Shown: piece after piece, positions 8,628 to 15,736 of the stretch
Position numbering within the stretch: position 1 is the first letter of the stretch
Layout of the letters: the number at the start of each line of letters is the position of its first letter
NCBI GenBank assembly: GCA_963704875.1
Contig: CAVPIA010000008.1
Span: forward strand, 558,001 to 622,000
DNA from: CAMYOC01 sp963704875
GTDB taxonomy: Bacteria > Pseudomonadota > Gammaproteobacteria > Steroidobacterales > XN24
DNA length: 64,000 nt
Direction of reading: 5' to 3'
Notes under the pieces: generated by a model
Database searches by the model: none
Seen by the model: only the letters and a program-made list of their open reading frames with translations
What the model was told of the DNA's origin: nothing
Position numbers and translations under genes: made by a program

Positions 8628-9035
8628 ATGAATGTGTTCTTTTATGGTCTTTTCATGGACGAACAATTGCTCGCCAGCAAAGGAATTGCCGCAAGAAACG
8701 CGGCCGTTGGATACGTCGACGGATTTCGCTTGCGAATCGGCGAGCGCGCGACATTACAACGCTGTGCTGGTGCGCGTACGTACGGCGTCATGATGGAGGT
8801 GTCCTCCGATGACGTGAAGGAATTGTATGCCGAGCGTAGTGTCGCGGATTATGAGCCGGAACCGCTAATTGTCGAACTCGTGGATGGACGAAATGCCGAA
8901 TCCATTTGTTACAACTTGCCGCCCGACAAGGTCACCGGAACCAACAGAAGCTATGCAGAGGCGCTGTTGAAGCTGGCGAAGCAGCTGGGATTTCCTGAAT
9001 CTTATCTTCGGCAGATCAGGCACGCCGGAAGTTAA
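8628..9035 (+). CDS. gamma-glutamylcyclotransferase/AIG2-like protein
   Basis: A 135-residue protein whose first residues, MNVFFYGLFMDEQLL, match the substrate-binding loop that opens the GGCT/AIG2-like fold. That fold covers gamma-glutamylcyclotransferases, which make 5-oxoproline from gamma-glutamyl amines. The ATG at 8628 is preferred to one 18 codons earlier because the fold starts at once. The catalytic Glu cannot be assigned with certainty; one lies in EPEPLIVEL. The gene stands alone and is probably cytoplasmic. The family call is fairly safe and the reaction is not. Confidence 0.65.
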   Translation: MNVFFYGLFMDEQLLASKGIAARNAAVGYVDGFRLRIGERATLQRCAGARTYGVMMEVSSDDVKELYAERSVADYEPEPLIVELVDGRNAESICYNLPPDKVTGTNRSYAEALLKLAKQLGFPESYLRQIRHAGS

Positions 9036-9207
9036 TTGACAGGTTGCTCACGGACCGGCCACTTCTGACCACCTCGGGCCGCTGATGTATCTTGAGGCAG
9101 AGTGACGGCTATTGATCCAGTCAGTGCTGTCGTGACCCAGCTCTGGCATTGACGGATTGGCCAGACTGGAAAGCGTTCGTGCATTGAAGCAGAGACTGAG
9201 GTTTTTG

Positions 9208-9609
9208 ATGGCGCGGGGAGAGTGCAACTGTGGTGCGGTCAGATTCGAGATCGCCACTGATATTTCGAGCGTGATCGTTTGTCACTGCTCGATCTGTCGA
9301 CGAGCCACGGGCAGCAACGGAATGGCGGTCGTTGTCGTCGATAACAATGACTTCAAGTGGACAGCCGGAGAAGACCTCATCAAGTCCTGGAAGAAACCTG
9401 ACGCAGATTGGCAGATGTGGTTTTGTCGCAGTTGCGGCTCTCCCGTTCCAGGCATCAATGACGAATCACGGATGTTTGTTCCGGCCGGGTCAATCAGGGA
9501 TGGAGGCGAATTTCTGACGGTAGCTCACCACATCTGGGTTGATTCAAAAGCCACATGGGATGAGATCGGCGACAGCGGTCGTCGCCACCCCGGGGTATTC
9601 GAGAGTTGA
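9208..9609 (+). CDS. GFA family (CENP-V-like) zinc protein
   Basis: A 133-residue member of the GFA family, named for glutathione-dependent formaldehyde-activating enzyme, though most members have no proven reaction. The zinc-binding cysteines are visible: CNCGAVRFE near the N-terminus, CHCSICRRATGS after it, and FCRSCGSPVP in the second half. The ATG at 9208 has GAGG six bases before it and starts exactly where the family begins, so I prefer it to the longer frame from 9157. No signal peptide. No neighbour suggests a substrate. Confidence 0.8.
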   Translation: MARGECNCGAVRFEIATDISSVIVCHCSICRRATGSNGMAVVVVDNNDFKWTAGEDLIKSWKKPDADWQMWFCRSCGSPVPGINDESRMFVPAGSIRDGGEFLTVAHHIWVDSKATWDEIGDSGRRHPGVFES

Positions 9610-9724
9610 ATCTCGGCGGACGATTTTCTTTTCTGCTTTCGTATCGCTCGGACCGGGACGGCTATAGCGCCTGGACTGGCACCTGATTGCCCTTTTTGCT
9701 TGCTTATTAATTTTGCTTCCGAAT

Positions 9725-9763
9725 ACTAATGATAGTCATTCTTTCATACATGATGTGCATCAT
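9725..9763. promoter_or_regulatory. Fur-box-like site plus second dyad upstream of DUF1254 gene
   Basis: Bases 9725-9743 match 14 of 19 positions of the classical Fur box and contain AATGA-N3-TCATT. A second inverted repeat, ATGATG-N2-CATCAT, follows at 9750-9763. The stretch is AT-rich and lies 65-103 bases before the start codon. Iron control of the next gene is a prediction. I see nothing else certain in 9610-9827. Confidence 0.4.
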
Positions 9764-9827
9764 TAAGGTGCGCTGCAGTCAGGCAAGACCCGCGCGCAGA
9801 ACACCCTTACGTCAGGAGAATTGAAAA

Positions 9828-11336
9828 ATGAAAACCGCCCTACTTGCCCTCGCGCTTGCCAGCTCGCTGACACTCGCCAGCGTTAGTGCGACCGCAGACA
9901 GTGCTCGGGAAGCCGCCAAGACGAAGGCGGCGTCAATACCGGACAAGGTCCAGACGGCAGCCGGTGAGCTGAAATTCTTCGACGGCGTGCCGATAGGCAA
10001 CACCAACGATTTGATCTATGACTATCTGGACCGCGCACGTGGTCTCGATGTCTATCTGGACAATATCGGAGCCGTATCGATTTACAGTGTGCTCCTCGGG
10101 ATGGCACAGCAGGGCGCCGATGCCCCGAACAAGATCGCCATCTGGGAACAGCTGATGGATTCCCGGACGCCGGTCATTACCTCCAACACATCGACGATGT
10201 ATGCCTACGCGCCCACGGACCTGGCAAACGATGGCCCCACGGTCATCGAAATCCCTCCCGGCATGCTGGGTTTTCTCGACGATGCCTGGCAGCGGTTTGT
10301 GGGCAATATGGGTGTTACCGGCCCGGATAAGGGCAAGGGCGGCAAGTATCTGGTGCTGCCTCCCGGCTACCAGGGCGAGGTCCCGGAAGGGTATTTCCTG
10401 CTCAAGCCGCCCACCAACAGGAATTTTCTGTTTCTGCGTGGCTCTATCAAGGATGGCTTGAAGGCCGCAGTCGAAAACTTCAGGTCCGGACTGCGAATCT
10501 ACCCGCTGAAGGACAAAGACAATCCGGCGCCGACAGAGTTTATCAACATGTCGGGCAGAACCTTCAGTACGATTTTTCCGAGTGATTTCGAATACTTCGA
10601 GATCCTGAATAACATCGTCCAGGCGGAGCCCATTGAGGCGGTGGGGCCTGAGGTTCGCGGTTACATGGCGGCCATCGGTATTGTCAAAGGTCAACCATTC
10701 AAACCCGACGCCAGGATGAAGAAGTTACTGACCGAAGCGGCTACGCTGGGTAATGCCGCTGGCCGGGCCATTACATACGATCCTCGCATTGGTGGCGTGT
10801 ATATCTATCCCGATACCAAGAGCAACTGGGTAACGGCCTATGCGAACAAGAACACATCGTTCCAAGCCGATGGCATTATGAACCTCGATGCGCGAGTGCT
10901 GTTTTACTACAACGCCGGCGGTGTGACGCCTGCGATGGCGACGCCTCATGTGGGGCAAGGTTCCGACTACGGATTGGTTTTTCTGGATAGCAACGATAAG
11001 CCTTTCGACGGTGCCAGGACCTACAAGCTGCATTTGCCGCCCAATGTGCCTGTAAACAACTTCTGGGCGGTCACGCTTTACGACACCCAGACACGTACAC
11101 AGCTGCAAACCAGCCAGTTGTTCCCAACGGTCGGTAGCCAGACCAAGGGAATGCAGAAGAACGCCGACGGCTCATACGACGTCTATTTCGCGCCGACAGC
11201 ACCTAAAGGAAAAGAGGGTAACTGGCTGCAGACTGTTCCGGGCAAGAGCTGGTTTATCATCCTGCGCATGTATGGCCCGCTGGAGCCCTGGTTCGACAAG
11301 ACCTGGCGGCCCGGCGATATCGAGCTGGCGAACTAG
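9828..11336 (+). CDS. periplasmic DUF1254/DUF1214 protein
   Basis: A 502-residue exported protein with a clear signal peptide (MKTALLALALASS, cleavage near ATADS). The middle carries the DUF1254 domain, including the YDYLDRARGLDVYLDNI region. The C-terminal third is DUF1214, with NFWAVTLYD and the closing FIILRMYGPLEPWFDKTWRP segment. The biochemical function of this family is not established. GGAG precedes the ATG. A 17-bp-stem terminator follows directly, so it is monocistronic. Such genes are often found near sulfatases and hydrolases in marine bacteria, but here it is separated from them by two unrelated genes. Confidence 0.85.
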   Translation: MKTALLALALASSLTLASVSATADSAREAAKTKAASIPDKVQTAAGELKFFDGVPIGNTNDLIYDYLDRARGLDVYLDNIGAVSIYSVLLGMAQQGADAPNKIAIWEQLMDSRTPVITSNTSTMYAYAPTDLANDGPTVIEIPPGMLGFLDDAWQRFVGNMGVTGPDKGKGGKYLVLPPGYQGEVPEGYFLLKPPTNRNFLFLRGSIKDGLKAAVENFRSGLRIYPLKDKDNPAPTEFINMSGRTFSTIFPSDFEYFEILNNIVQAEPIEAVGPEVRGYMAAIGIVKGQPFKPDARMKKLLTEAATLGNAAGRAITYDPRIGGVYIYPDTKSNWVTAYANKNTSFQADGIMNLDARVLFYYNAGGVTPAMATPHVGQGSDYGLVFLDSNDKPFDGARTYKLHLPPNVPVNNFWAVTLYDTQTRTQLQTSQLFPTVGSQTKGMQKNADGSYDVYFAPTAPKGKEGNWLQTVPGKSWFIILRMYGPLEPWFDKTWRPGDIELAN

Positions 11337-11351
11337 ACTGGTCTTTTATTT

Positions 11352-11391
11352 AAACATGCGGGCCGCCTTCAGACAGGCGGCCCGCATGTTT
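11352..11391 (+). terminator. strong intrinsic terminator after DUF1254 gene
   Basis: A perfect 17-bp stem (11352-11368 with 11375-11391) encloses a six-base loop, starting 15 bases after the stop codon. The right arm ends in TTT and abuts the first 175-bp repeat unit. On the minus strand it could also stop transcripts leaving the tRNA region. Confidence 0.85.
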
Positions 11392-11565
11392 ATGGCTGGG
11401 GGACCAGGATTATTCGCCGCTATGCGGCTCACCCCTGCGGGGCCGCCACCGCTAATGCGGTGACGTTTGTCGGCGCTGCGCGCCTCGGATCGAACCAAGG
11501 CTCTCATCCACATGGGACCCGCATCGATAAATAAAAAAGGCCCCGATGCGGGGGCCTTTTCCATT
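11391..11565 (-). repeat. 175-bp tandem unit A: tRNA-Gln 3' end with upstream insertion
   Basis: Read on the minus strand, the unit has four parts: the lower part of a terminator-linked spacer, a T-arm-like stem-loop, a run of short GC hairpins, and finally the 3' half of the tRNA-Gln T-arm, the acceptor strand and an encoded CCA (11393-11395). It differs from unit B at only three positions that I could see, so the duplication is recent or maintained by recombination. No 5' tRNA half is present, so it cannot make a tRNA. Confidence 0.8.
11535..11560 (-). terminator. intrinsic terminator of unit B/A junction
   Basis: A 10-bp stem (11535-11544 with 11551-11560) is followed on the minus strand by six T residues. 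It is the copy of the terminator that ends the functional tRNA-Gln gene. Confidence 0.8.
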
Positions 11566-11740
11566 TATGGCTGGGGGACCAGGATTATTCGCCGCTATGC
11601 GGCTCACCCCTGCGGGGCCGCCACCGCTATCGCGGTGACGTTTGTCGGCGCTGCGCGCCTCGGATCGAACCAAGGCTCTCATCCACATGGGACCCGCATC
11701 GATAAATAAAAAAGGCCCCGCTGCGGGGGCCTTTTCCATT
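11566..11740 (-). repeat. 175-bp tandem unit B: tRNA-Gln 3' end with upstream insertion
   Basis: Near-identical to unit A, in the same orientation and directly adjacent. Its CCA end maps to 11568-11570. The unit lies directly downstream of the functional tRNA-Gln (11743-11816, minus strand), whose first 21 bases from 11741 continue the repeat before diverging in the T-loop. This shows that the units derive from the tRNA 3' end plus its terminator. Confidence 0.8.
11710..11735 (-). terminator. intrinsic terminator of tRNA-Gln
   Basis: A 10-bp stem (11710-11719 with 11726-11735) is followed on the minus strand by six T residues. It begins eight bases past the CCA end of the functional tRNA-Gln gene. 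Confidence 0.85.
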
Positions 11741-11742
11741 TA

Positions 11743-11816
11743 TGGCTGGGGGACCAGGATTCGAACCTGGGTTGGCGGAGTCAGAGTCCGCAGTCCTACC
11801 GCTAGACGATCCCCCA
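11743..11816 (-). tRNA. tRNA-Gln (anticodon CUG)
   Basis: A full cloverleaf can be drawn on the minus strand. The acceptor TGGGGGA (11816-11810) pairs with TCCCCCA, a G discriminator base follows, and CCA is encoded at 11745-11743. The D-arm is GTC/GAC, the anticodon stem GCGGA/TCCGC holds the loop CTCTGAC with anticodon CTG, and the T-arm carries GGTTCGAATCC. It reads the glutamine codon CAG. It has its own terminator at 11710-11735. A second, interrupted copy lies 141 bases upstream on the same strand. Confidence 0.95.
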
Positions 11817-11868
11817 TAAACCTGTTTCTGTCATTGCTTACCTGTCCGGGCCGCTTGCAAACCGCCGC

Positions 11869-12013
11869 GGACCAGGATTGATTCGCTCACTTAGTTCGCT
11901 CACCCTGCGGGCGGCGTCGCTACGCTCCACCGTCTGGTCGCGCCATAGCGCTCCCGTTCGAACCTGGGTTGGCGGAGTCAGAGTCCGCAGTCCTACCGCT
12001 AGACGATCCCCCA
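11869..12013 (-). pseudogene. tRNA-Gln pseudogene interrupted in its T-loop
   Basis: On the minus strand, 12013-11957 is identical to the first 57 bases of the functional tRNA-Gln, from the acceptor through GGTTCGAA of the T-loop. It then breaks into about 77 bases of GC-rich, hairpin-prone DNA (11956-11880). The T-stem resumes as AATCCTGGTCC at 11879-11869, but the acceptor 3' strand and CCA are lost. It cannot fold as a mature tRNA. The insertion point is the same T-loop as in the two 175-bp units. Confidence 0.75.
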
Positions 12014-12053
12014 AAGACTCGTTCCCAAATACTCGATCAGGTAATCAGCGCAA

Positions 12054-12076
12054 GAAGGCCGGGTAACCCGGCCTTC
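12054..12076 (-). terminator. hairpin after rpsI
   Basis: A perfect 10-bp stem (12054-12063 with 12067-12076) with a three-base loop TAA, six bases past the rpsI stop. It likely ends the rplM-rpsI transcript. The T-run after it is short. Confidence 0.65.
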
Positions 12077-12082
12077 AATGCA

Positions 12083-12475
12083 TTAACGCTTGGAGTACTG
12101 AGTCGCCCGGCGGGCCTTGCGCAGACCGACCTTCTTGCGCTCGACCTCACGGGCGTCGCGGGTCACGAATCCGGCTTTACGCAGCGGCTTGCGATGCGTC
12201 TCTTCGTACTCGATCAGCGCGCGGGTGAGGCCATGGCGGATGGCGCCGGCCTGACCGGTGGTGCCGCCGCCAGAAACATGCACGGTGACATCGAACTTGT
12301 CGGTCATCTGCACCACTTCCAGCGGCTGACGCACGATCATGCGCGCGGTCTTGCGGCCGAAGAACTCGTCCAGAGGACGACTGTTGACGATGATCTTGCC
12401 GGTACCTGCCCGCAGGTAAACACGTGCGGAAGAAGTCTTGCGACGGCCGGTGCCGTAATTTTCCTGTGCGCTCAT
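12083..12475 (-). CDS. rpsI: 30S ribosomal protein S9
   Basis: Ribosomal protein S9, 130 residues, the usual bacterial length. It sits in the head of the small subunit, and its C-terminal tail reaches the P-site tRNA. Seen here are the N-terminal YGTGRRKTSSARV block, the central SGGGTTGQAGAIRHG motif and the basic tail ending ARRATQYSKR, all standard for the family. It lies 18 bases downstream of rplM, the conserved L13-S9 operon, and is followed by a hairpin. Confidence 0.98.
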   Translation of the reverse strand: MSAQENYGTGRRKTSSARVYLRAGTGKIIVNSRPLDEFFGRKTARMIVRQPLEVVQMTDKFDVTVHVSGGGTTGQAGAIRHGLTRALIEYEETHRKPLRKAGFVTRDAREVERKKVGLRKARRATQYSKR

Positions 12476-12493
12476 AAGATTCTTTTTTGGTCT

Positions 12494-12922
12494 CTAGATT
12501 TCCAGGGGCTGAGGCTGCTGAGCCTCATGCTTGTGCTCGGCGCCGGCGAAAACCTTGAGTTTCCTGAACATCTCACGGCCGAGAGAATTGTGGGGCAACA
12601 TCCCTTTTACAGCTTGCTCGATCACCCGCTCCGGCGTCGTATCCATCATCGTCTGCAGTGAGACAGATTTCAGGTTACCGATATAGCCGGTATGGTGGTG
12701 ATACATCTTGTCAGCGAGCTTGTTGCCGGTCACGCGGACCTTGCTGGCGTTGACCACAACAATGTAGTCACCAGTATCGACATGCGGCGTGTACTCGGGC
12801 TTGTGCTTGCCACGCAGGCGGCGGGCCAGCTCGGTTGCCAGGCGGCCCAGGGTTTTACCTGAGGCGTCCACGACGAACCAGTCACGGCTCACGGTCTGCG
12901 GTTTGGCGGAAAAAGTCTTCAT
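12494..12922 (-). CDS. rplM: 50S ribosomal protein L13
   Basis: Ribosomal protein L13 (142 residues, the same length as in E. coli), an early assembly protein of the large subunit. The start at 12922 gives MKTFSAKPQ and has AGGA about eleven bases upstream; a longer frame upstream has no homology. Conserved blocks include WFVVDASGKTLGRLAT, the HTGYIGNLK loop and MLPHNSLGREMFRKL. It is the first gene of the rplM-rpsI operon, with a good promoter at 12963-12991. L13 is known in E. coli to repress its own operon; the leader here contains an inverted repeat. Confidence 0.98.
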   Translation of the reverse strand: MKTFSAKPQTVSRDWFVVDASGKTLGRLATELARRLRGKHKPEYTPHVDTGDYIVVVNASKVRVTGNKLADKMYHHHTGYIGNLKSVSLQTMMDTTPERVIEQAVKGMLPHNSLGREMFRKLKVFAGAEHKHEAQQPQPLEI

Positions 12923-12962
12923 CGCTTGGGTATTCCTGGAAGCGCTCAGCGAAAGGGACGAA

Positions 12963-12991
12963 ATTCTACAGAACGCCGGCATTCTTTGCAA
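12963..12991 (-). promoter_or_regulatory. sigma-70 promoter of rplM-rpsI
   Basis: On the minus strand TTGCAA (12991-12986) and TAGAAT (12968-12963) are separated by exactly 17 bases, 41 bases before the rplM start. The -35 box lies inside an inverted repeat (12975-12983 with about 12990-12999). Confidence 0.7.
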
Positions 12992-13060
12992 TGCCGGGCA
13001 TCCTCCCCCGGGTCGACTCGCACCGCACACCCCTGCAGGTCACGGCAACAGAGAAAACCC

Positions 13061-13369
13061 TTATATTTTCAATCGTTTGACTTCGTTTCCGGCCACCAGG
13101 TGCTGGTCAACGATGTCGTCGATATCGTCTGTGTCCACATACGAGTACCAGACGCCCTCCGGATAAACCACGGCCACCGGTCCTTCTTCGCAGCGGTCCA
13201 GACAGCCGGCCGTGTTGACCCGGACGCCGCCCTTACCGCTCAGACCCAGATCCTTGATCCGGGCCTTGGCGTATTCCCGTGCCTGTTCTGCACCCGCCGC
13301 CCGGCAGCACTGGCGGCCGTCCTCACGCAGATTGGTACAGAAGAAGATATGGCGTTTGTAAAAGCCCAT
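13061..13369 (-). CDS. thioredoxin-like [2Fe-2S] ferredoxin domain protein
   Basis: A 102-residue protein of the thioredoxin-fold [2Fe-2S] ferredoxin group, related to the NuoE C-terminal domain and the Shethna-type ferredoxins. The four cluster ligands are expected among Cys11, the Cys21-Cys22 pair, and Cys56 and Cys60 (AGCLDRCEEGPV). No signal peptide, so it is cytoplasmic. Its electron partner is unknown. It lies upstream of rplM but is separated from it by the rplM promoter, and its stop is 138 bases before the rplM start. Confidence 0.85.
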   Translation of the reverse strand: MGFYKRHIFFCTNLREDGRQCCRAAGAEQAREYAKARIKDLGLSGKGGVRVNTAGCLDRCEEGPVAVVYPEGVWYSYVDTDDIDDIVDQHLVAGNEVKRLKI

Positions 13370-13393
13370 TGGCGATCGATTCTGCGCGTCTGA

Positions 13394-14179
13394 TCAGAAG
13401 CTGTATTCGAGACCGACGATGGTGTAGTAATCGGCCTTGTCGGTGTCTGGTGAAACGCTGCTGTTACGGATGATCTCGAAAGACGCCTTACCGGCCAGCG
13501 CACCGATGATACTCGCCCGCAGCTCACTCAGGCTGCGGAAGACCGTGTTGTCGGTACCATATTCGACCACCAGCAACTGACCAAAATCCGCGTTTTCGGA
13601 GATCTTCAGACCGTACTTCAGCCCGCCGACCGCCACCGGATTGGTGTCGCTGCTGCCGTCCTGGTCTTCGGTATTTCGCATACCGAGGCCGACTTCGCCG
13701 GTGAGGTTCTGGCGCTTGGTGTTAAAGAGCACACGGCCGTAGCCCGCGGTGCCCATGTATTGTTGTCTGACACCGGCGAAGTTGTCCTTGCGGTACGAGA
13801 CTCGGCCGACCAGATAGTCGATATCGCTCATGAACCATTTGGCAGCCGCGTTGGCATCATAACGTTCGTCGGTCGTAGTGCTGTCTTCGGTCTTGCCAAG
13901 GCCGAAAAAGCGGCCGTCATACAGCCAGTCGCCAACAGTCTGGTATGACCAGTTCAGCTCGCCGCTGATCGAGGTGTTGTCGGAGTTACCGCTGCGCCCC
14001 GAGTAACCGAAAGCAACGTTGCCCGCCCAGCCCGGCTCTTCCTTTTTGCCGGCGGAGCCGAAATCCAGCTCTGCACCGGCACCTTCGGCCAGCGCGGGAG
14101 CAGATATCGCTGAGAAAAATGCGGCCTGCGCCATCATCGCGATTACCGCCAGTCGGCGGCGGGTGACATGGTTGAACAT
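13394..14179 (-). CDS. DUF481 outer-membrane protein
   Basis: A 261-residue DUF481 family protein, predicted to form an outer-membrane beta-barrel. The start at 14179 gives a classical signal peptide ending at PALAEG, with GGAG ten bases upstream; the open frame further upstream has no coding character. The mature part alternates polar and hydrophobic residues, has barrel-like turns (GYSGRSGNSDNTS) and ends in aromatic Phe (VGLEYSF), as outer-membrane proteins do for BamA recognition. The function of the family is not settled. It is divergent from the Fe-S protein gene at 14363. Confidence 0.85.
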   Translation of the reverse strand: MFNHVTRRRLAVIAMMAQAAFFSAISAPALAEGAGAELDFGSAGKKEEPGWAGNVAFGYSGRSGNSDNTSISGELNWSYQTVGDWLYDGRFFGLGKTEDSTTTDERYDANAAAKWFMSDIDYLVGRVSYRKDNFAGVRQQYMGTAGYGRVLFNTKRQNLTGEVGLGMRNTEDQDGSSDTNPVAVGGLKYGLKISENADFGQLLVVEYGTDNTVFRSLSELRASIIGALAGKASFEIIRNSSVSPDTDKADYYTIVGLEYSF

Positions 14180-14362
14180 GAGGTCAAGTCTCCGGAATTC
14201 GGTTCGAAAGTCAGCCCGCCTGCGAGCGGCCGACCCTGTGAAAAGCGCGCTAGAATACCAAATCGACCGCCGCAATGCCGCATTTATATGCCCGCTTTCC
14301 GCAAGCCTGCAGATCCAGGAGACAGCCCTCGGCCAGCCGATATAGCCGATCAGGGGTTTCCG

Positions 14363-15673
14363 ATGGCGCTGGCCGATCAATGCGTCAGGTGCGGCTTGTG
14401 CCTGCCGCATTGCCCGACCTACCGATTGTCGGCCCTGGAAAGCGAGTCTCCGCGCGGACGCATCGCATTGTTGCAGGGCCTTGCCGGCGGCCGCCTAAAG
14501 GCCGAGGGCGGCATCCTTGACCATCTGGAGAACTGCGTAGGCTGTCGCGCCTGTGAAGCGGTCTGTCCGGCGCAGGTGCCGTTTGGCCAAATCATGGATG
14601 CCGGCCGCGAGCTGGTACCGGATCGAAGCCCACGGTTGCTCAACTGGCTGGCCAGACATCCGGCACTGATCCGCTGGAGTCTGGTCGGTGTCGGCGGCCT
14701 GCGCCGACTGGGGTTAGTCAGCAGCAAGGCCGATCGACCAAGCGGCTGGATCCGGCGCAGCCTGCGGCGTATGCCATTGCCGAGCGCGGCGACTCCGCCC
14801 GCATCACCCTGCCTGCCGGATGCTGATGTCGACGCTGCCGGGGACAATGCCCGCGGCCGGGTCAAATTGTTTACCGGCTGCATCAGTCGCGCGATGGACC
14901 CGGGCGCCCAGACTGCCATCGTCAGCGTGCTCTCCCGCCTCGGCTACCGCGTCGAGATTCCCGCGGCGCAGGCATGCTGTGGCGCGCTGGATCAACACGC
15001 CGGGCGCGCGCAACGAACCCGCCGACTGGCAAGACGCAATAGCGCGGCATTTGGCGCGGACGACACGCCGGTGCTGAGCATGGCAACCGGCTGTACCGCG
15101 ACCCTGCTCGACTATGCCCGACTGGATCCGGACGCAGATGCTTCGATTGCGACGCGAGTTCAGGATATATCCGGTTTTCTGTTCCGTGTCTGGGATCCCG
15201 AACAACTGCCGCCGGGCAGGCTGCGCGCCAGGGTCGCGCTGCATCTACCCTGTACCGCGCGAAATGTCACCGATTCTGCCGATGCGACGGCCCAATTGCT
15301 GGCACGGATTCCGGGTCTGCAGATCCATCAACTCGACACTGCTTATGGCTGCTGTGGCGCGGCGGGCCACCATTTCCTGACTCGCCCGGGCCAGGCCGAC
15401 GCGCTCCTCGCTCCCCTGTTACAACAGATTGAGGCAATACGACCCGACTATGTCGTGACTTCGAATATCGGTTGCGCGCTGCATATCGGCGGCGGCATTG
15501 CCGCCGCGGACGCCAGCGACTTGACCACCGACCTGACTCACAACAGGTCCAGCGAAACCGACAGTGGCTCTGCGATGCCAAAGCTGGTTCACCCGGCGCA
15601 GCTGGTTCTGCGCGCGCTGGAAACCGGTGACAGCAACGCCAGGGCGGTTGCACCCCCGGATACCGTCGACTGA
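14363..15673 (+). CDS. GlcF-like (Fe-S)-binding oxidoreductase subunit
   Basis: A 436-residue protein resembling the iron-sulfur subunit of glycolate oxidase (GlcF). Two ferredoxin-type [4Fe-4S] motifs, CVRCGLCLPHCP and CVGCRACEAVCP, lie in the first 80 residues. Two CCG domains follow, CCGALDQHAG and CCGAAGHHF, which bind a further cluster as in heterodisulfide reductase. The ATG at 14363 has AGGGG seven bases upstream and begins right at the homology; a longer start at 14288 is possible. No glcD or glcE is nearby, so the partner and substrate are uncertain; lactate or glycolate oxidation are options. Confidence 0.8.
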   Translation: MALADQCVRCGLCLPHCPTYRLSALESESPRGRIALLQGLAGGRLKAEGGILDHLENCVGCRACEAVCPAQVPFGQIMDAGRELVPDRSPRLLNWLARHPALIRWSLVGVGGLRRLGLVSSKADRPSGWIRRSLRRMPLPSAATPPASPCLPDADVDAAGDNARGRVKLFTGCISRAMDPGAQTAIVSVLSRLGYRVEIPAAQACCGALDQHAGRAQRTRRLARRNSAAFGADDTPVLSMATGCTATLLDYARLDPDADASIATRVQDISGFLFRVWDPEQLPPGRLRARVALHLPCTARNVTDSADATAQLLARIPGLQIHQLDTAYGCCGAAGHHFLTRPGQADALLAPLLQQIEAIRPDYVVTSNIGCALHIGGGIAAADASDLTTDLTHNRSSETDSGSAMPKLVHPAQLVLRALETGDSNARAVAPPDTVD

Positions 15674-15736
15674 CAGAGCCGGAAGACAGCAGCGACGGGC
15701 AACGGCCACCGGGCGCGGATTGCTATACTTCCGAAC

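Noticed and set aside
11391..11740. CRISPR-like array
   Set aside because: Only two long units, no spacers of constant length and no cas genes; the units are tRNA-derived.
11467..11881. short overlapping frames in the tRNA-Gln repeats
   Set aside because: They arise from tRNA and hairpin DNA repeated every 175 bases, which is not a multiple of three; not proteins.
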